Shown here one piece after another: positions 23,546 through 40,700 of a stretch of DNA of 64,000 nt. The stretch's first letter is position 1. Each line of letters starts with the position of its first letter. A program made the translations under genes and the position numbers. The stretch covers positions 310,001 through 374,000 of the forward strand of contig JAQYUZ010000005.1 in NCBI GenBank assembly GCA_033819885.1. The letters are read 5' to 3'. The DNA comes from Microbotryomycetes sp. JL201. Its lineage: Eukaryota > Basidiomycota > Microbotryomycetes. The notes below the pieces were generated by a model that saw only the letters and a list, made by a program, of their open reading frames with translations, did not search any database and had not been told where the DNA came from.

Positions 23546-23694
23546 TGTTCGGGTGTGGCAGGTCACGTGGCACGAGGCAAACGAGCGTCTGCACTTTGGT
23601 CTCATCCCCTCCGCACTCGTATTCTTTCATGGCAATTGCTGCACAGTCATCGGGGCACATACGATCAAACCAACATGATTCGTCTAGTGCTCCA
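23546..23694. promoter_or_regulatory. Short bidirectional promoter, DAD1/CCL1
   Basis: Only 149 bp separate the two divergent start codons, so core promoter elements must be shared or overlap. No consensus box stands out. Confidence 0.5.
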
Positions 23695-25116
23695 ATGCCG
23701 TTGTTTGAGCTGTCAAGCCAGTTCAGGTGCGATCGTGCGCCTGACGTTGTCGCTCGTTTCGTCCGATCCTGACTCGCTGTACATCATCGGACCAGACACT
23801 GGAGGTACTCAAAGGAGGAACTTGCAGCTGTCAGAGACGAAGTGATCGAGCAGGCCGTTCAGCGAGTGAAAGACAATATTGAACGAGAACGAGTGCGCTC
23901 TGCTGTCGACTGTGTACACGACGTCTGATTCTGACGCTTGCTCTCGCAATGCACATAGGCCCAGCTGCATCCGGCAACGAACGGCGGCGACGAGCAAGTT
24001 CCGGCCGAGGCCGTTCCTCCACCTCCCGACGAGATCGAATACCTGACAGTCGACGACGAGGTAGAGCTCGTCAAATACTACCTCACCCAAGTGTCTTCTT
24101 TGTGCGGAGCGTTCAGATTCTCAGAAAACGTGCAGGCGACGGCCATGACTTATTTGAAACGTTTCTACCTGCGCAACACTTGCATGGATTACCATCCAAA
24201 GAACGTCATGTCAGTCGATGTCGACGTGTGACTAAAAAGCGCGTAGACTAAAAAGAAAAGACTTGCTCATACGCAGGCTCACTTGCGTCTTTCTCGCCAC
24301 AAAAACTGAAAATTGTCCATGCTCGATCGACTCGTTCGCTTCAAAAGTAAAGACGCCGACAGAAGACATCCTCTCGCTCGAATTTCTCGTCAGTCAGTCT
24401 CTTAGATTCGAGTACAAGGTCCATCATGCGCACTTGGCCGCGGGTGGATTGCTGCTCGACATGCAGGTCAGTGCACCAGTACTGTTTGACTGGCTGGTTG
24501 CCACAAGCGTACACGACACAAATTTGACAAAGTCAAATCTTTTCAGACGGCCAGCATTCCACTCGAGACTCTGGAGCAAGCGTACACACAATCTCGAGCC
24601 TACATCAGAGCTTCACGCTTGACAGACCTCGAGTTTATCTACACCCCAGCGCAAATTGCCTTGGCCAGTTTCCGGCTCACAGACCCAAAAGCTGTCGAAA
24701 GTTGGCTCGGGTTCAAACAAACGAGACGCAAGAGGTACGTCATCAGTCAAATCGAACCAAAATCGAAAATGCCAACGAGTGGCAAATCTGGTAAAGCCGG
24801 CGCCGGTACGGCTGTCCAAGATGATTCGACGGCGGACGAGAACGGTGTGAAACAAACAGAACTGGATACCGAAAAGTTGATTGACGTGTTGGCGTTGATC
24901 GGAGATGTCATTCTAGAAGCGAAAGAAAACCCTGTCGACAAGGTCAAAGTGACCGATATTGACAAGAGGTTGAGATGGGCTCGCAACCCGGACAAGAACC
25001 CAAACAGCTTGATGTACAAGAAGCGACAAGCACAAGAGCAAGCTTACCGTGACGAAAAGGCGAAACAGAGGGCCGCCGCGCAACCGCCAAATGACGACGG
25101 CTCGGTCTTTGATTGA
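23695..25116 (+). CDS. CCL1: Cyclin H (Ccl1), TFIIH/CAK cyclin
   Basis: Five exons (23695-23726, 23805-23892, 23959-24209, 24277-24466, 24547-25116) give 376 residues. Regulatory subunit of the Cdk-activating kinase module of TFIIH. N-terminal helix MPLFELSSQFRYSKEELAAV is built by the first splice. The cyclin box contains VELVKYYLTQVSSLCGAFRF, ATAMTYLKRFYLRN and the cyclin H hallmark PKNVMLTCVFLATKTEN, again formed across a splice. The second fold carries FEYKVHHAHLAAGGLLLDMQ and IYTPAQIALASFRL. The tail ends with DIDKRLRWARNPDKNPNS. It points tail to tail at TFB1, another TFIIH subunit, with 110 bp between stops. Confidence 0.93.
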
Positions 25117-25226
25117 CTGACACGTGTCAACAGATGTATTTCAACCCACGATATTCTCCAAGTGTTGTAAACAGTAGCATGACGACGAAAACAAATAGCA
25201 ACAACAATAGCACAGTTAAGCACGAT

Positions 25227-27610
25227 TCATGTCGTTCGAGTTTTGTAAAACTCGATGGCGTGCTCGACGGCTTCTTTGACTGGTTGCAAAGCCTTTGCTC
25301 CAACCGTCAGCAAGGTTCGTATGTCTCCGGCTGTACGAATGAGCCGGACTTACGGCCTCGATGCGAGATTGTTCCTCCTTGGTCCGCTGCGCGTTGCTGC
25401 CTCCACCACCATCCAAAACGGTATTTATCCTGACGAGGGAATTATCCAGACAACCTTTATACCTCTCTGCCCTAGCAGCCCGTTCTTTCGGAGGAGCGAG
25501 TGCCAAAGCCGAGATATCGTTCGGTTTCGGCGGCAAAACGGTCTGCCAAAACAACCTGAGAAACTCGTTCGACGTCGCGGCAACTTGATACGAAGATTGC
25601 AACGTTGTTTTAGATATACCGCCTGACAAAAAAAAAGACGTTTGTGCGCACGTTAGGCTGCTTTCGATGGCCAATGACGCGAAAAGACCTGTCAACGCAC
25701 CTCCGATGCCAGACTCTTTTGAAGTCCTGTCGACCTTCTGCTTGACGACTTTGATCATGTCCTGAACGCCATGGTCGATGGCCCGTTTTGTCATCATTGT
25801 CTCATTCAACCTCGGTTGCCAATTCTCAATGGTAGCCTGAGTCTCGTAAACGACTTTTTCGCGATCGAGCCGCGCAAGCAAATCATTTTGATCGTGAACG
25901 TCTGCGCCGAACGCGGTTCTGACCTTGTCGGGTTGCAATTCGAGTCTGATTCGGTCGCTCACAGACGTATCTACGAGGTCGTCCAGCAAAATGTCATTGA
26001 AATAATCTCGGTCCTGCGAGCGATCACGAGCGCGAATCCGATTCAGGATTGATCTGCAGACAGAAAGATCTTACGAGAGAACTTACGCCGGCGTTGCCTG
26101 GGTTGATCTGACCCGAATGCAGGGTGCGACCTCTGCAGCAACAGATGAATGGTTCAGTACATGTGAGGTTCCTCGGAGCTCGGGCTCGGCTCACAGCGAC
26201 TGATTCAGGAGACGCTCAGAATGCTCGTTGAACCTGCGAATGAGAGGCAATGCACCACGCTCTCGACCGGGCCTCATGGTCAAATCTCCCCGGTTGACGA
26301 CTTCATGTTGGTCTTCTTCTGTTGCTGCCAAGTCGAGCAAGCGGTAGATGTCGTGAGACTTGAGATTCTTTGGTTCAATGTCTGAGTCCATGAAGCGTGT
26401 CAGTGACTCAATCGCGCCGCCTCAAATTCATATGTCTGACCGTCATCTTCCTCGCCGAGGTAACGATCAAAAATTGGGTCGTCCTTGACGTTAGCGACTG
26501 CCGCGCGATTAGCTGTTCTGTTTCGGTTGAACAGCTTTGATTGAAAGTATCGTGTCCAAAACTGTTGCTCGTCGAGCTGTTGTAGCGCGCGTTTGGAAAC
26601 GAAAAGTCAGCGCGTCGTCGTTAGTCGAGGCGGTCACAAAACCTTACAGGGTCCGGAACGTTTTCGTTATAGGCCCTGAGTACCATAGGGTATTCCGCAA
26701 AAATGTCTGCGATCAACTGTGGCGTGATTTTGACAGTCACGTCACCCTTCTCGTCCGTTTCGGGACGGAGATCGACCATGGCGCCACTTTTGCCTCGCAT
26801 TTGGTTCTCGACAGCTCGCGCCGCTTCCAACAAGTCCTCGCGACCTTCCCAGAACTCTGTGTCAGAGATTTGCCGTCCTATGACGAGGTCCGTGTACAAT
26901 TGCTTCAGTGGCGGGTCTGCCTGGAGCACAAGCCGCCGGAGCTGGATGTCACTGGTAGATGTCGTCGCCGCCGCCGCCGACAACGTTTGAGCGCCATGTG
27001 TGGTACTTGCGGCCCTGCTTGCTCGCTGTGTCGTAGGAGACGCCGATCGTGTGAGGTTGCCAGATTTCGCTTGTGGCACCGGTGCGGATGCCTTTTGTTT
27101 GCTCTTGTCGACTGCGCTTAGCTGGTCGACAGTCGGCTTGACGTCCTCGTCTGTCTGGTATGTCGCTGCTGCTACAAGTGGTTCTGCCAATGCGCGCTCG
27201 CGATTCGAGTTGATGATGGCCGAGAGCTCCTTCTTGAATCGCTCGCGGTCGCTGACGGCGCTCGAGCCTGCCGTGAACTGAAAATTATAGCTCTCATCAC
27301 CAACTGATGTGGCTGTCCGAGGTCTAAGTGCGATCTTGAGCGCGACTTTTGCGGCACCGTCCTTTGACGCGAACATGGCTGTTGGACCCGTCAGCACACC
27401 GTGATACTGCCTGAAGATCGAGGATCGAGTCCAAAACTCACTTGTCATGCGGTCATTGTCGATGGTGAGCGGCTGCGGCTGTCCTGCGCTGCTAAACACA
27501 AGCCGATCCTTGAACAGCTCGAGCGTGCCAGGCTGCTTCTTGTACGCGACCTGCGCTTGGCACAATCCCTTTTGGGATGTTGATGATGACGCCTGAGCGG
27601 GCGGCGCCAT
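25227..27610 (-). CDS. TFB1: TFIIH core subunit Tfb1/p62
   Basis: Eight exons (27610-27442, 27378-26648, 26576-26441, 26381-26195, 26132-26087, 26013-25701, 25622-25354, 25292-25227) give 638 residues, close to yeast Tfb1 (642). Structural subunit of the TFIIH core used in transcription initiation and nucleotide excision repair. The N-terminal PH-like domain (about residues 15-115) spans the first splice. Two BSD domains follow: PLKQLYTDLVIGRQISDTEF plus WEGR, then EYPMVLRAYNENVPDP joined to LDEQQFWTRYFQ. The C-terminal helical half includes ATSNEFLRLFWQTVLPP and ends EAVEHAIEFYKTRTT. The exon at 26132-26087 is 46 nt and its acceptor is one of two possible; the chosen one keeps frame. Confidence 0.93.
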
Positions 27611-27864
27611 TGCCTGAGCAGCGTGTGTCAGTGAATGACGTAGCCAAGCACCTGGCGCTTGGGCCGTTTCGTTTGCTTCTCGAGTCGAGGGGCCACGCTT
27701 TCGCTTTCAAGCCCAAACAAAGCCGCGCGCTAGTCGGACTCTCTCCAGTAGTACACGAGCGCGCGCCCTGATCTGTTGCCTCCACCATAAGCGAGCCAGC
27801 CTGCACACCCGGCTGAACGCGCGCGCGTGGGGCCCTTGGCCGCTCCCGTTCCGGACCAAGGTGC
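27611..27864. promoter_or_regulatory. Bidirectional promoter, TFB1/YAK1
   Basis: 254 bp between divergent start codons. No recognisable box or repeat. Confidence 0.45.
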
Positions 27865-32385
<4,521 letters not shown>

Positions 32386-32878
32386 GGTGGCATACTTCGC
32401 TTGCATGTCTTTGGCTTTCCGGCTCGGGGCTAGAGCGGCTTTCGTTGTTCGGGCACTGCTCGCCGGGCCCGGCGGAGCCCCGTCGTGCCGTGGCTCGACG
32501 GGGATATTCTGTTGATGTATGATGTTCGGGTAGATGTTACGCAGTGTTCTACCCTTCCATTGTTTTTTTTTTTTTTTTTTTTTTCCTTTTTCAAGCGATT
32601 GTTGTATGATTGGCCACGAGCAACGAAAAAAAAGAATTGATTTTCCGAGTCCCGCAAGTCTGTAGTCTATGTGGTGCGCTTGAACGAGGTGGAAGTGGTC
32701 AGTCGAGTGTTCTTGGTCATGTTGAGCTGCACATCCGTGGAACGTCGCGACGAAACCATCGAGACGGCACGGACTGGGTAAACTCTGGCCGAGCGCGGCG
32801 ACGCGACTGCGCACTTTTTTGGCTCGTTCGGGCTTTCGCTCTCCCTCCGCACACTCGCAACACCCGCGCAACTAAGCC
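32386..32878. other. YAK1 3' flank and NCP1 promoter region
   Basis: 493 bp between same-strand genes. It holds a 22-T run at 32563-32584 about 180 bp past the YAK1 stop, in or near its 3' UTR. No gene was recognised. Confidence 0.5.
32563..32584 (+). repeat. Poly(T) tract of 22
   Basis: Uninterrupted run of 22 T in the YAK1-NCP1 spacer. Confidence 0.95.
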
Positions 32879-35678
32879 ATGGTGTCGGTGTCGACAGTCG
32901 CAGTCATTTTCGCCCTCGTGCTCGGTGGATACTTTATCTTTGGCCGTTCAAAGTCAAAGTCGCTCGACGAACAACCGCTGACTGGCGTGGTCGCGAATGG
33001 CACAAACGGCGTTGGCAGTGGAGACTTTGGCGGATCGGACCGTGATTTCGTTCAAGCTATGCAGCAAGCTGTGAGTGTGCTTGCTCATGTTTTATTAGCC
33101 ACGCTTATGGCCGTGTGTGCCGCCGCGCCGTCGGGATTGCCCGTGCGTGTGGCGGACGGCGATCCTTGCCATCGAGGGCGAGCAGGACCGCCAGCGTGGA
33201 CCAGCGCAGATTGGTACGATCCCGTAGCAACGTTGCAGGCTGGATCTGCCGCGCCAACATGTCCTTGCGGGCGAGGAATTTGACGCCGCGGCGTGGCCGA
33301 CGCGCGATCGATCACGGCCATCTCAGTGTGCCAAGTACCGCTCCAGCTGACTCGGAACTTGGTTTCGTGTAACAGAACAAGAAGATTGTCATCTTTTATG
33401 GCTCGCAGACCGGTACGGCCGAAGACTATGCGACCAGGATCGCAAAGGAGGCGAAAGCGCGCTACGGTCTGTCGTCACTCGTATGCGACCCGGAAGAGTC
33501 AGTTTGGCATTGTTTGTGCAATCTTTTTCTCGAACTAACGTGCCACGACTTGCCGTCTCGAACAGCTACGACTTTGAGACGCTCGATGCCGTGCCAGACG
33601 ACGCGCTCGTCGTCTTCTGCGTCGCCACGTACGGCGAGGGCGAACCGACAGACAACGCCGTTGCCATGATGGACTTTTTGAAGGGTGACGACATTGCGTT
33701 CTCAAAGGGTGGCAGCCAGCTCGACAACTTGAAATACGTTGTCTTCAGCTGTACGTGGAATGCCTGCGCGCGCGTGCAGTCACAAATGCACGATATCTGA
33801 CTCGTTCATCCTCGCTCATACAGTGGGCAACTCGACGTACGAGCACTTTTGCGCCATGGGCCGCATCATCGACGAGCGCTTGTCCGAACTCGGCGCGAAA
33901 CGCGTCGGCGAGCGAGGCGAGGGCGACGACGACAAGAACATGGAGGAAGACTATCTCGCGTGGAAAGATGGCATGTGGGAGGCCGTTCAACGCGAACTCG
34001 GCTGGCAGGAAGGCGCGGGCGGCGACGTCAAGGACTTTGAAGTTCAAGAACTTGACTCTGTCGACGAGTCAAAGCTGTTCCTGGGCGAACTGTCGCAACG
34101 TGCTTTGACAGGCACTCGTGGTGTGTTTGATGCCAAGAACCCTTATGCTGCACCGCTCATCAAGTCGGAGGAACTGTTCGAGGATGGCGACCGCAATTGC
34201 ATCTTTGCAGAGTTTGACATTTCCGACTCTGGTATCAGGTATCAGACGGGCGATCACGTCGGCGTGTGGCCTTTGAACCCAGACACCGAAGTCGAGCGCT
34301 TCTTGCGCATCCTGGGTTTGACAGACAAGCGCGACCAGCCCATCGACGTCAAGTCGCTCGACCCAGCGCTTGCAAAGGTGCCATTCCCCGTTCCTACGAC
34401 CTACGACACTGTCTTGCGCCACTACCTCGACATTTCGGCCCATGCTGGTCGTCAGACTGTTGGCTCGTTTGCCAAGTTTGCGCCGACTGACGCCATGCGC
34501 GCAGAGCTCGAGCGCCTCGGCTCCGACAAAGAATACTTCCACTCGAAAGTTGGCGAAAAGTGTTTGCGCACGGCAGAAGTCCTCGCGCTCGTAGCAGGCG
34601 ACTCCCTGACGTCTGACCCAGCCACGACAAACTACACGCACTGGCCGATTCCCTTTGACCGCATCATCTCTGGCATTCCCCGCTTGCAGCCTCGTTACTA
34701 TTCGATCTCTTCGTCGCCCAAATTGTATCCCAACTCGATCCACGTCACGGCCGTCGTGCTCAAGTACGATCCCGCGCCAGGCGCCAACACAGTCTATGGA
34801 GTTGGCACAAACTACCTTTTGAACTTGAAGACGGCATCGAACAATGGCGTCAAAGGTCTGCGAGAGGAGAACGCGCCCGTGTACAAGATTGAAGGGCCGA
34901 GGCAAAAGTACAAAAAGGGCGAAATGTTTGCGGCGCCGATTCACGTGCGCAGGTCAAACTTCAGATTGCCAACGAACCCAAAGATTCCTGTTGTTATGGT
35001 TGGACCTGGCACTGTGAGTTCGTTCTCCTTTCCCAGCTTTAGTGTTGCGCAAAGCGGCTGATTCATTTTGCCGGTTCGTGCAGGGTGTCGCTCCTTTCCG
35101 CGCGTTTGTTCAAGACCGTGTCGCACTCGCACGCAAGGCCAAAGAAAAGGACGGTGCAGACGCTTTGAAAGATTGGGGAACGATCGACTTGTTCTACGGT
35201 TGCCGCCGCAGTGACTGGGACTTTTTGTACAAGCAAGAGTGGCAAGAGTATGAGAAAGAGTTGGATGGAAAATTCCGAATGCACGTTGCGTTGAGTCGAG
35301 AACCCAACCAGCCGAAGGTTTACGTGCAACAATTGATCAAGGAGCAAGGCAAAGAGATTGGAGAGGCTCTCGTCGCCAAGAAAGGTTATGCATACATTTG
35401 GTAAGTCTGTCAATACTGTTGCCAGTAGTGAGAGTGGCCTTGTGTGCTGACATTTTCTCTGTCTTGACAGCGGTGACGCAAAGCACATGGCACGAGACGT
35501 CGAGCACGAACTCGAGAGGATTCTTGGCGAGGCAAAGGGCGGCTCACACCAGGATGGCGTAAAAGAGCTCAAGATGCTCAAGGACAGGAACCGTCTTCTT
35601 TTGGACGTGAGTACCATCCATCGACGTACGGAAGTCGCGTTGGAGACTCATCAGAGCAATTTGCAGGTTTGGTCATAG
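32879..35678 (+). CDS. NCP1: NADPH-cytochrome P450 reductase
   Basis: Seven exons (32879-33070, 33376-33497, 33566-33750, 33824-35013, 35084-35400, 35471-35606, 35667-35678) give 717 residues. ER-anchored diflavin reductase that passes electrons from NADPH to microsomal P450s. N-terminal anchor VAVIFALVLGGYFIFG; FMN domain with IFYGSQTGTAEDYATR, VATYGEGEPTDNA and SLGNSTYEHF (restored by splicing); FAD domain with RYYSISSSP; NADPH site VGPGTGVAPFRAFVQDR across a splice and YICGDAKHMARDV. The last exon is 12 nt (VWS plus stop), giving the usual C-terminal Trp. Intron 1 is 305 nt, far longer than any other here. It lies 248 bp before another iron-sulfur redox gene on the same strand. Confidence 0.96.
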
Positions 35679-35926
35679 ATGTGATTCGAACGTGGAGGAA
35701 ACATGTCATTACTTGGTGGATGCTCTGCAGTAGCTGACTCGCAATCATAATCAAAAAAGTTGACAACCCAGCACGTGACCGTATTTGCCCTCTCTTCGAT
35801 CAAGCTTGGCGTGACGTCGATCCGTCTGAAGCCAACTTAGGATCGTCCTGATCCTTGTCTCAAAAAATTTGTGCATAACGTCGATGCGACGAGCCTTTTT
35901 CACTCCAACTGGTGACGTCTGATCAG

Positions 35927-37507
35927 ATGCGCCGGACCGTCTCTGCCTTGGCGCAATGGACGTCGAGCCCAAACTGCACCTTCAGAACAGCTGCTTTATG
36001 CTGCAACTGTACAGGACGACGGACATGGGCACGAGCGCCCGTTTTTGCGAAGCCGATTGCTCGCCAGTCCCGTTGTTCCTCATCAGACGCATCAAAAACA
36101 ACAATAATACCTGACCTCATCGGATCAGCACCTCAATTATCTCGCTACCTCATTCTTGCTACGCCTCATGCGGCACAGACGTGGCCGAGTCACTTGGAAT
36201 CGACGAGTCTGTTGTACAACCAACTCGGCAGGCGATCTGACCTAGTGCCTATCGATATGGGACGGAATCTCGGCTGGGGTTTCACATTCAGTGACGCTTG
36301 TAAATTGAGAGACGGTCAGAATGTGCAAGAGTGGGACAAGACGAGGTCGAGGTTCGAGGGTTTGTCACAGGAATCGGAGCAATCAGAGCAGGAAAGGTGG
36401 GCTGTCTCGGGCTCAATCACCCGCACCGCCAGTACCGACTGCTTCTTCACTCAGCCTGTATGGAATGCTGTATCCAGATTTCGTTCCGGTCGAAAACGTC
36501 TCGCTAGAAGCGCTCGAAAAGGTCAAAAAGGATCTCGCAACCACACTCGAACAGCCTAAAGACGCATTAGATACTCGTTTTCCCCCGAATAAATCAAAGG
36601 TGCATATATACGTCTGCACGCATGGCACACGAGACTGCCGGTGTGGCGACCTAGGTGAACCACTGTATCAGGCGCTCGTCAATGACATCAAGAGACGCAA
36701 GTTGGGTGGAGAGCTTGTTGATGGAAGTGAAGGTGTCAGAGTAGCTAGAGTGGCACACATCGGCGGTCACAAGTTTGCGGGCAACGCTCTCGTGTTTCGT
36801 GACGATGGCAAATGCGATTGGTCAGTGCGGACGGGACTTGATCGCTCCTGTGAACAGAAAGACTGACTATTGCGTTCACATATCGGAACAGGTACGGCTT
36901 GTTACGTGCTTCGGATGCGAGCGAGCTCATCGATTATGCTACGGCTGCCGAAGGCAAACCCTGGTTGTCCAGATGGCGAGGTCGACTCGGTATGACGAGC
37001 GAGCAAGTCAAAGACGCTTACGTCGAAGGCGTTATCGGTCAGTCTGCCGTCAAGAAGCGGAAAGAGCACGCTCGCGCAGCATTGGGCGACGCTGTCGAGA
37101 TCGCGTTTCGTACATTCGAGGGCGAGCAGACCAAGGTGACAGGTTATGAGGGAGAGTCGCTCATGGTCAGTCACAGGTCGAGGCCTGAAAACCTTGTCAT
37201 GAGTCGTTCACGATCATACCTTGATAAGCTTTTGTGCGTGCAGGAGATGGCAAAGCGACACAATCTGCCATCGATTGAAGCAACATGTGGTGGCTTCTGC
37301 GAGTGTGCTACATGTCACGTCATTGTCCCCGCTGCAGACGAGGCAGGAGACGCTCCCTTACCCGAGCTGCGGGACGAAGAGGACGAGCAGCTAGAATTTG
37401 CGATAGGCGCGACTGACGACTCGAGGCTGAGTTGTCAGATACCTGTGACAAAGGCGCTGGGAGAGTGGTGCGGTGCGGGCGGCGTCATTCAACTGCCTCG
37501 ATATTGA
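35927..37507 (+). CDS. Apd1/Aim32-type [2Fe-2S] domain fused to adrenodoxin-type ferredoxin
   Basis: Four exons (35927-36396, 36455-36820, 36892-37165, 37244-37507) give 457 residues. The start MRRTVSALAQW opens an Arg/Ser/Ala-rich, acid-poor leader that looks like a mitochondrial presequence. Residues about 50-320 are a thioredoxin-like 'sucrase/ferredoxin-like' domain with LILATPHAAQTWPSHLE. Its cluster ligands match the Apd1/Aim32 pattern: Cys211-x8-Cys220 (YVCTHGTRDCRCG) and His258-x3-His262 (HIGGHKFAGN). After a linker, residues about 345-457 form an adrenodoxin-like ferredoxin with Cys385, Cys391, Cys394 and Cys434 (CGGFCECATCHV and RLSCQI) plus an extra Cys389. Both clusters look intact. 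Likely a mitochondrial electron-transfer or redox protein; partners are unknown. Confidence 0.85.
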
Positions 37508-37732
37508 AAGCTCTATTTCAGGAGGTGACAGCCCAATGTTTGCTCCGACTCGACAGTGTTGTTTGCATTGCACTGGCAGGCCAGAGCTAGATACATAATG
37601 AAAGCTGATAGATGTAAACGACAAAATGATGTCAGGTGTCACGGGGCCCCGCAATCACACTCGGAAAACGCTCGCGGGGTTCGCCAGGCCAGGATCGGCT
37701 AAGTTCTTGCCCGACCGTGCCGAGAAGCGACC

Positions 37733-40700
37733 ATGTCGCCGCAGCGGCAGCGCGTCGGTGTGCGCGAGCAACAAGATACGTTTGAAGACGAGTTCAAGCC
37801 GCGTGTGGCAGACGAGCGGGCGACTGTCGGCGTTGTGGATGCGCCGTTTGGGTTCACAACGCTCGCGCCGCCGGCAACATCGACAGCAGTGTCTGCATTG
37901 ACGGGTACGGCTTACGTTGATGCAAGGGCAAGGTCATCGAGCCAGTCAAGGCAGGCGCAAGCGGGAAACCACGCCCAAGCGGACAACGAACGCAAGTCGA
38001 CGGCCGACTTGGTCAGAGGACACCAAGCACGCTTCAGGGAAGATCCGTTCGAGGTGAGCAGAGATTGTTTTCGGTCTTCTGAACGCGGCTCACATTCCGC
38101 TCGCGTGGTGTCAGTTCTCGAAGCAGCTGTCGCTTTGGGCTAACGGCACCGGATGGCGAGCATACGATGACTACATCGGCGGACGCATCTTTTACGAGGG
38201 CTATTCCAATAGGTGCATCAAGCAGATCATGGAATCACCGCAAGTCAACGCCAAAATCAAGCAGATGGCCGAGGAGCATGTGCAGCCACTTAAACTCACA
38301 CCAGACGCTCGTCGCAAACGATTGGAACGCACAGAGAGACAGATGAGGGAGGTCGTGTACGAGATGGCTCATGGTCTTGTCGCGAAAATGGACAGCGTCA
38401 GGTTCCTGCGTTTCTTTGGCGCGTGCGTCAACAACATTCTCGTCCGGATGTACGATCAAGGTCAGTCGGCCTTCGCGTTACGCCATTGAGCCGCGCACTG
38501 ATCCCCTTCTCACTTGTCAGGCATTCACATTTCGATCGACGAATATGCCGCCTTCAAGCAAGTGGCCCTACAAGCCGAAAAGAAAAAGCAAAGTCTGCTC
38601 ATCTTGCCTTGCCACAAATCTCATATCGACTATCTCAGTTAGTCTACACAACAAGCTGGCGCGGCCTTAGTCTGACTCCAATTTCGCAGCAATCTCTTGG
38701 CTCTTCTTCCGTTGTGGCTTGTCATTGCCTCACATCGTAGCTGGCGAGTGGCGAGCGAGAGGCGCTCGGGTCGAGCGTAACTGACATTCGTGCATCGTAT
38801 TGTACAGGGTCCAACCTCAATATGCCCGTCGTTGGTCCGATGTTGCAGAAATGCGGCGCCTTTTTCATTCGCCGCTCGTTCGGCGACGATCCCATCTATC
38901 CTGTCGTGGTCAAAGAGTATGTTGAGCAGTTGCTAGAAAATGGCATGAACCTTGAATGTTTTATAGAAGGTGAGCACGCATCTTGGACTGTCTCACGTCA
39001 GGCTAACGGCGAATGAACTTCAGGTGGACGTTCTCGAACGGGCAAGCTGTTGCCCCCAAAGCTCGGCATCCTGAAGTATGTCGTCGACGCGCTCAACAAT
39101 GGTCGCACAGACGACGTATGGATCTGTCCGATCTCTCTTCAATACGACAAGGTGATCGAAACGGAATCTTACGTCAACGAATTGCTCGGCAACCCGAAAG
39201 AGAAGGAGACGTTGACTGGCCTGCTACTCAACACCCGGGTCGTTCAACTCAAACTCGGCCGCATTGATGTTCGGTTTCAGAAACCTTTTTCGCTGAAGGG
39301 CTGGCTTCAGGAGCAGAACTCTCGTCGCCTCGAAAACAGACCGGCTGACGCGCCAAGGGACGAACGAAAGGAGCAAGGCGTTCTGTTGAGAGCGCTCGGA
39401 TACCAAGTGTTGAGCGATATCAACAAGGCAGCCGTAATCATGCCCGCCGGACTCGTCGGCGCTTGCATGCTGACGATTCGTGGCAGAGTGAGTGCAAGCC
39501 TGCACTTCTGACCTTGATACCGTCTGATTCGAAGGTATTTTGCAGGGCGTTGGCAAGGCAGAGTTGATCCAACGCGTCAATTGGTTACGTGCAGCGATCG
39601 AGAAGCGGGGCGGTCGGGTGGCTGATTTCGCTGGCATGGACGTTGAGTCCGTAGTGGATCGGTAAGAAGAGGGTCGATCTGCTCAGCAAATCCATGGGCT
39701 GACATCGCTTTTCAAGCGCTCTTGTGGTACTCAAGGATTTGATCGGCGAGCACAAGAACCTGATCGAGCCGACTTATTTCCCTTCGAACCGATTCGAACT
39801 GTCTTTCTATCGCAATCAGGTCATCCACCTGTTCGTGTCCGAGTCCATGCTGTGCGCGACGTTGTACACGCATGTCAAGGCGGGTGGCGCGGCGCCGTCG
39901 CAACGGATGAAACGCGACCAGATCTTTTGGGAATTGCGCTTCATCTCCGGTCTGTTGCAGAACGAGTTCGTGTACGGCACAGAAGGTCTCGAGACCAACA
40001 TGTCGAGGACGATTGATGCGTTGGCCGTGAGTGGTATTACCGTAGATGGCGGTCCGCATGTGGCTGACAACATAGCGACCCACAGAGCGACAATGTTGTT
40101 CTGGTCGAGGAAGATTGGGTTGGACTGTCGCCTCAGGAACGTGCTACCGGCCGCAATAATTTCGACTTCTACAACTTCCTGTTGTGGCCGTTTATTGAGA
40201 CTTGTAAGTATGTTCGCAGTCGGCATCGGGCATCAAGCTGATCAAGACACACAGACTGGCTTGCTGCCGTGTCCTTGTTTGCGCTTACTCCGATAGAGAA
40301 TGCGCCGAACGGACAGGAGAACGTGCCGTGGTACGCTGAGCGTTCGTTCCATAAGAGCGCTCAATTACTTGGAAAGAATGCATTCTACCAAGGCGACATT
40401 TCTTATCTTGAATCAGTCAATCAGGGTGCGTGTCCAGTCCTGGATGATGGACTTTGAAAGCTGAGTTTGTCCCGATGCAGCCACACTTGCCAACGCGTTC
40501 CTGCGCTACGTCGACATGGGCATCGTGCAGACTCGACGATCTGGCGCTTCAAAGTCGTCGACTCCGCTCATGACGTTGCATCCGGCTTGGATGCCACAGC
40601 GACTCGCTGATGGCCAGATCGCCGCCAGTGGCAAATTATGGGACTTTCTTAGCCACCTCGGCACTTTCAGGAGAGAAGGGAAAAACAGGCGAGACAATTC

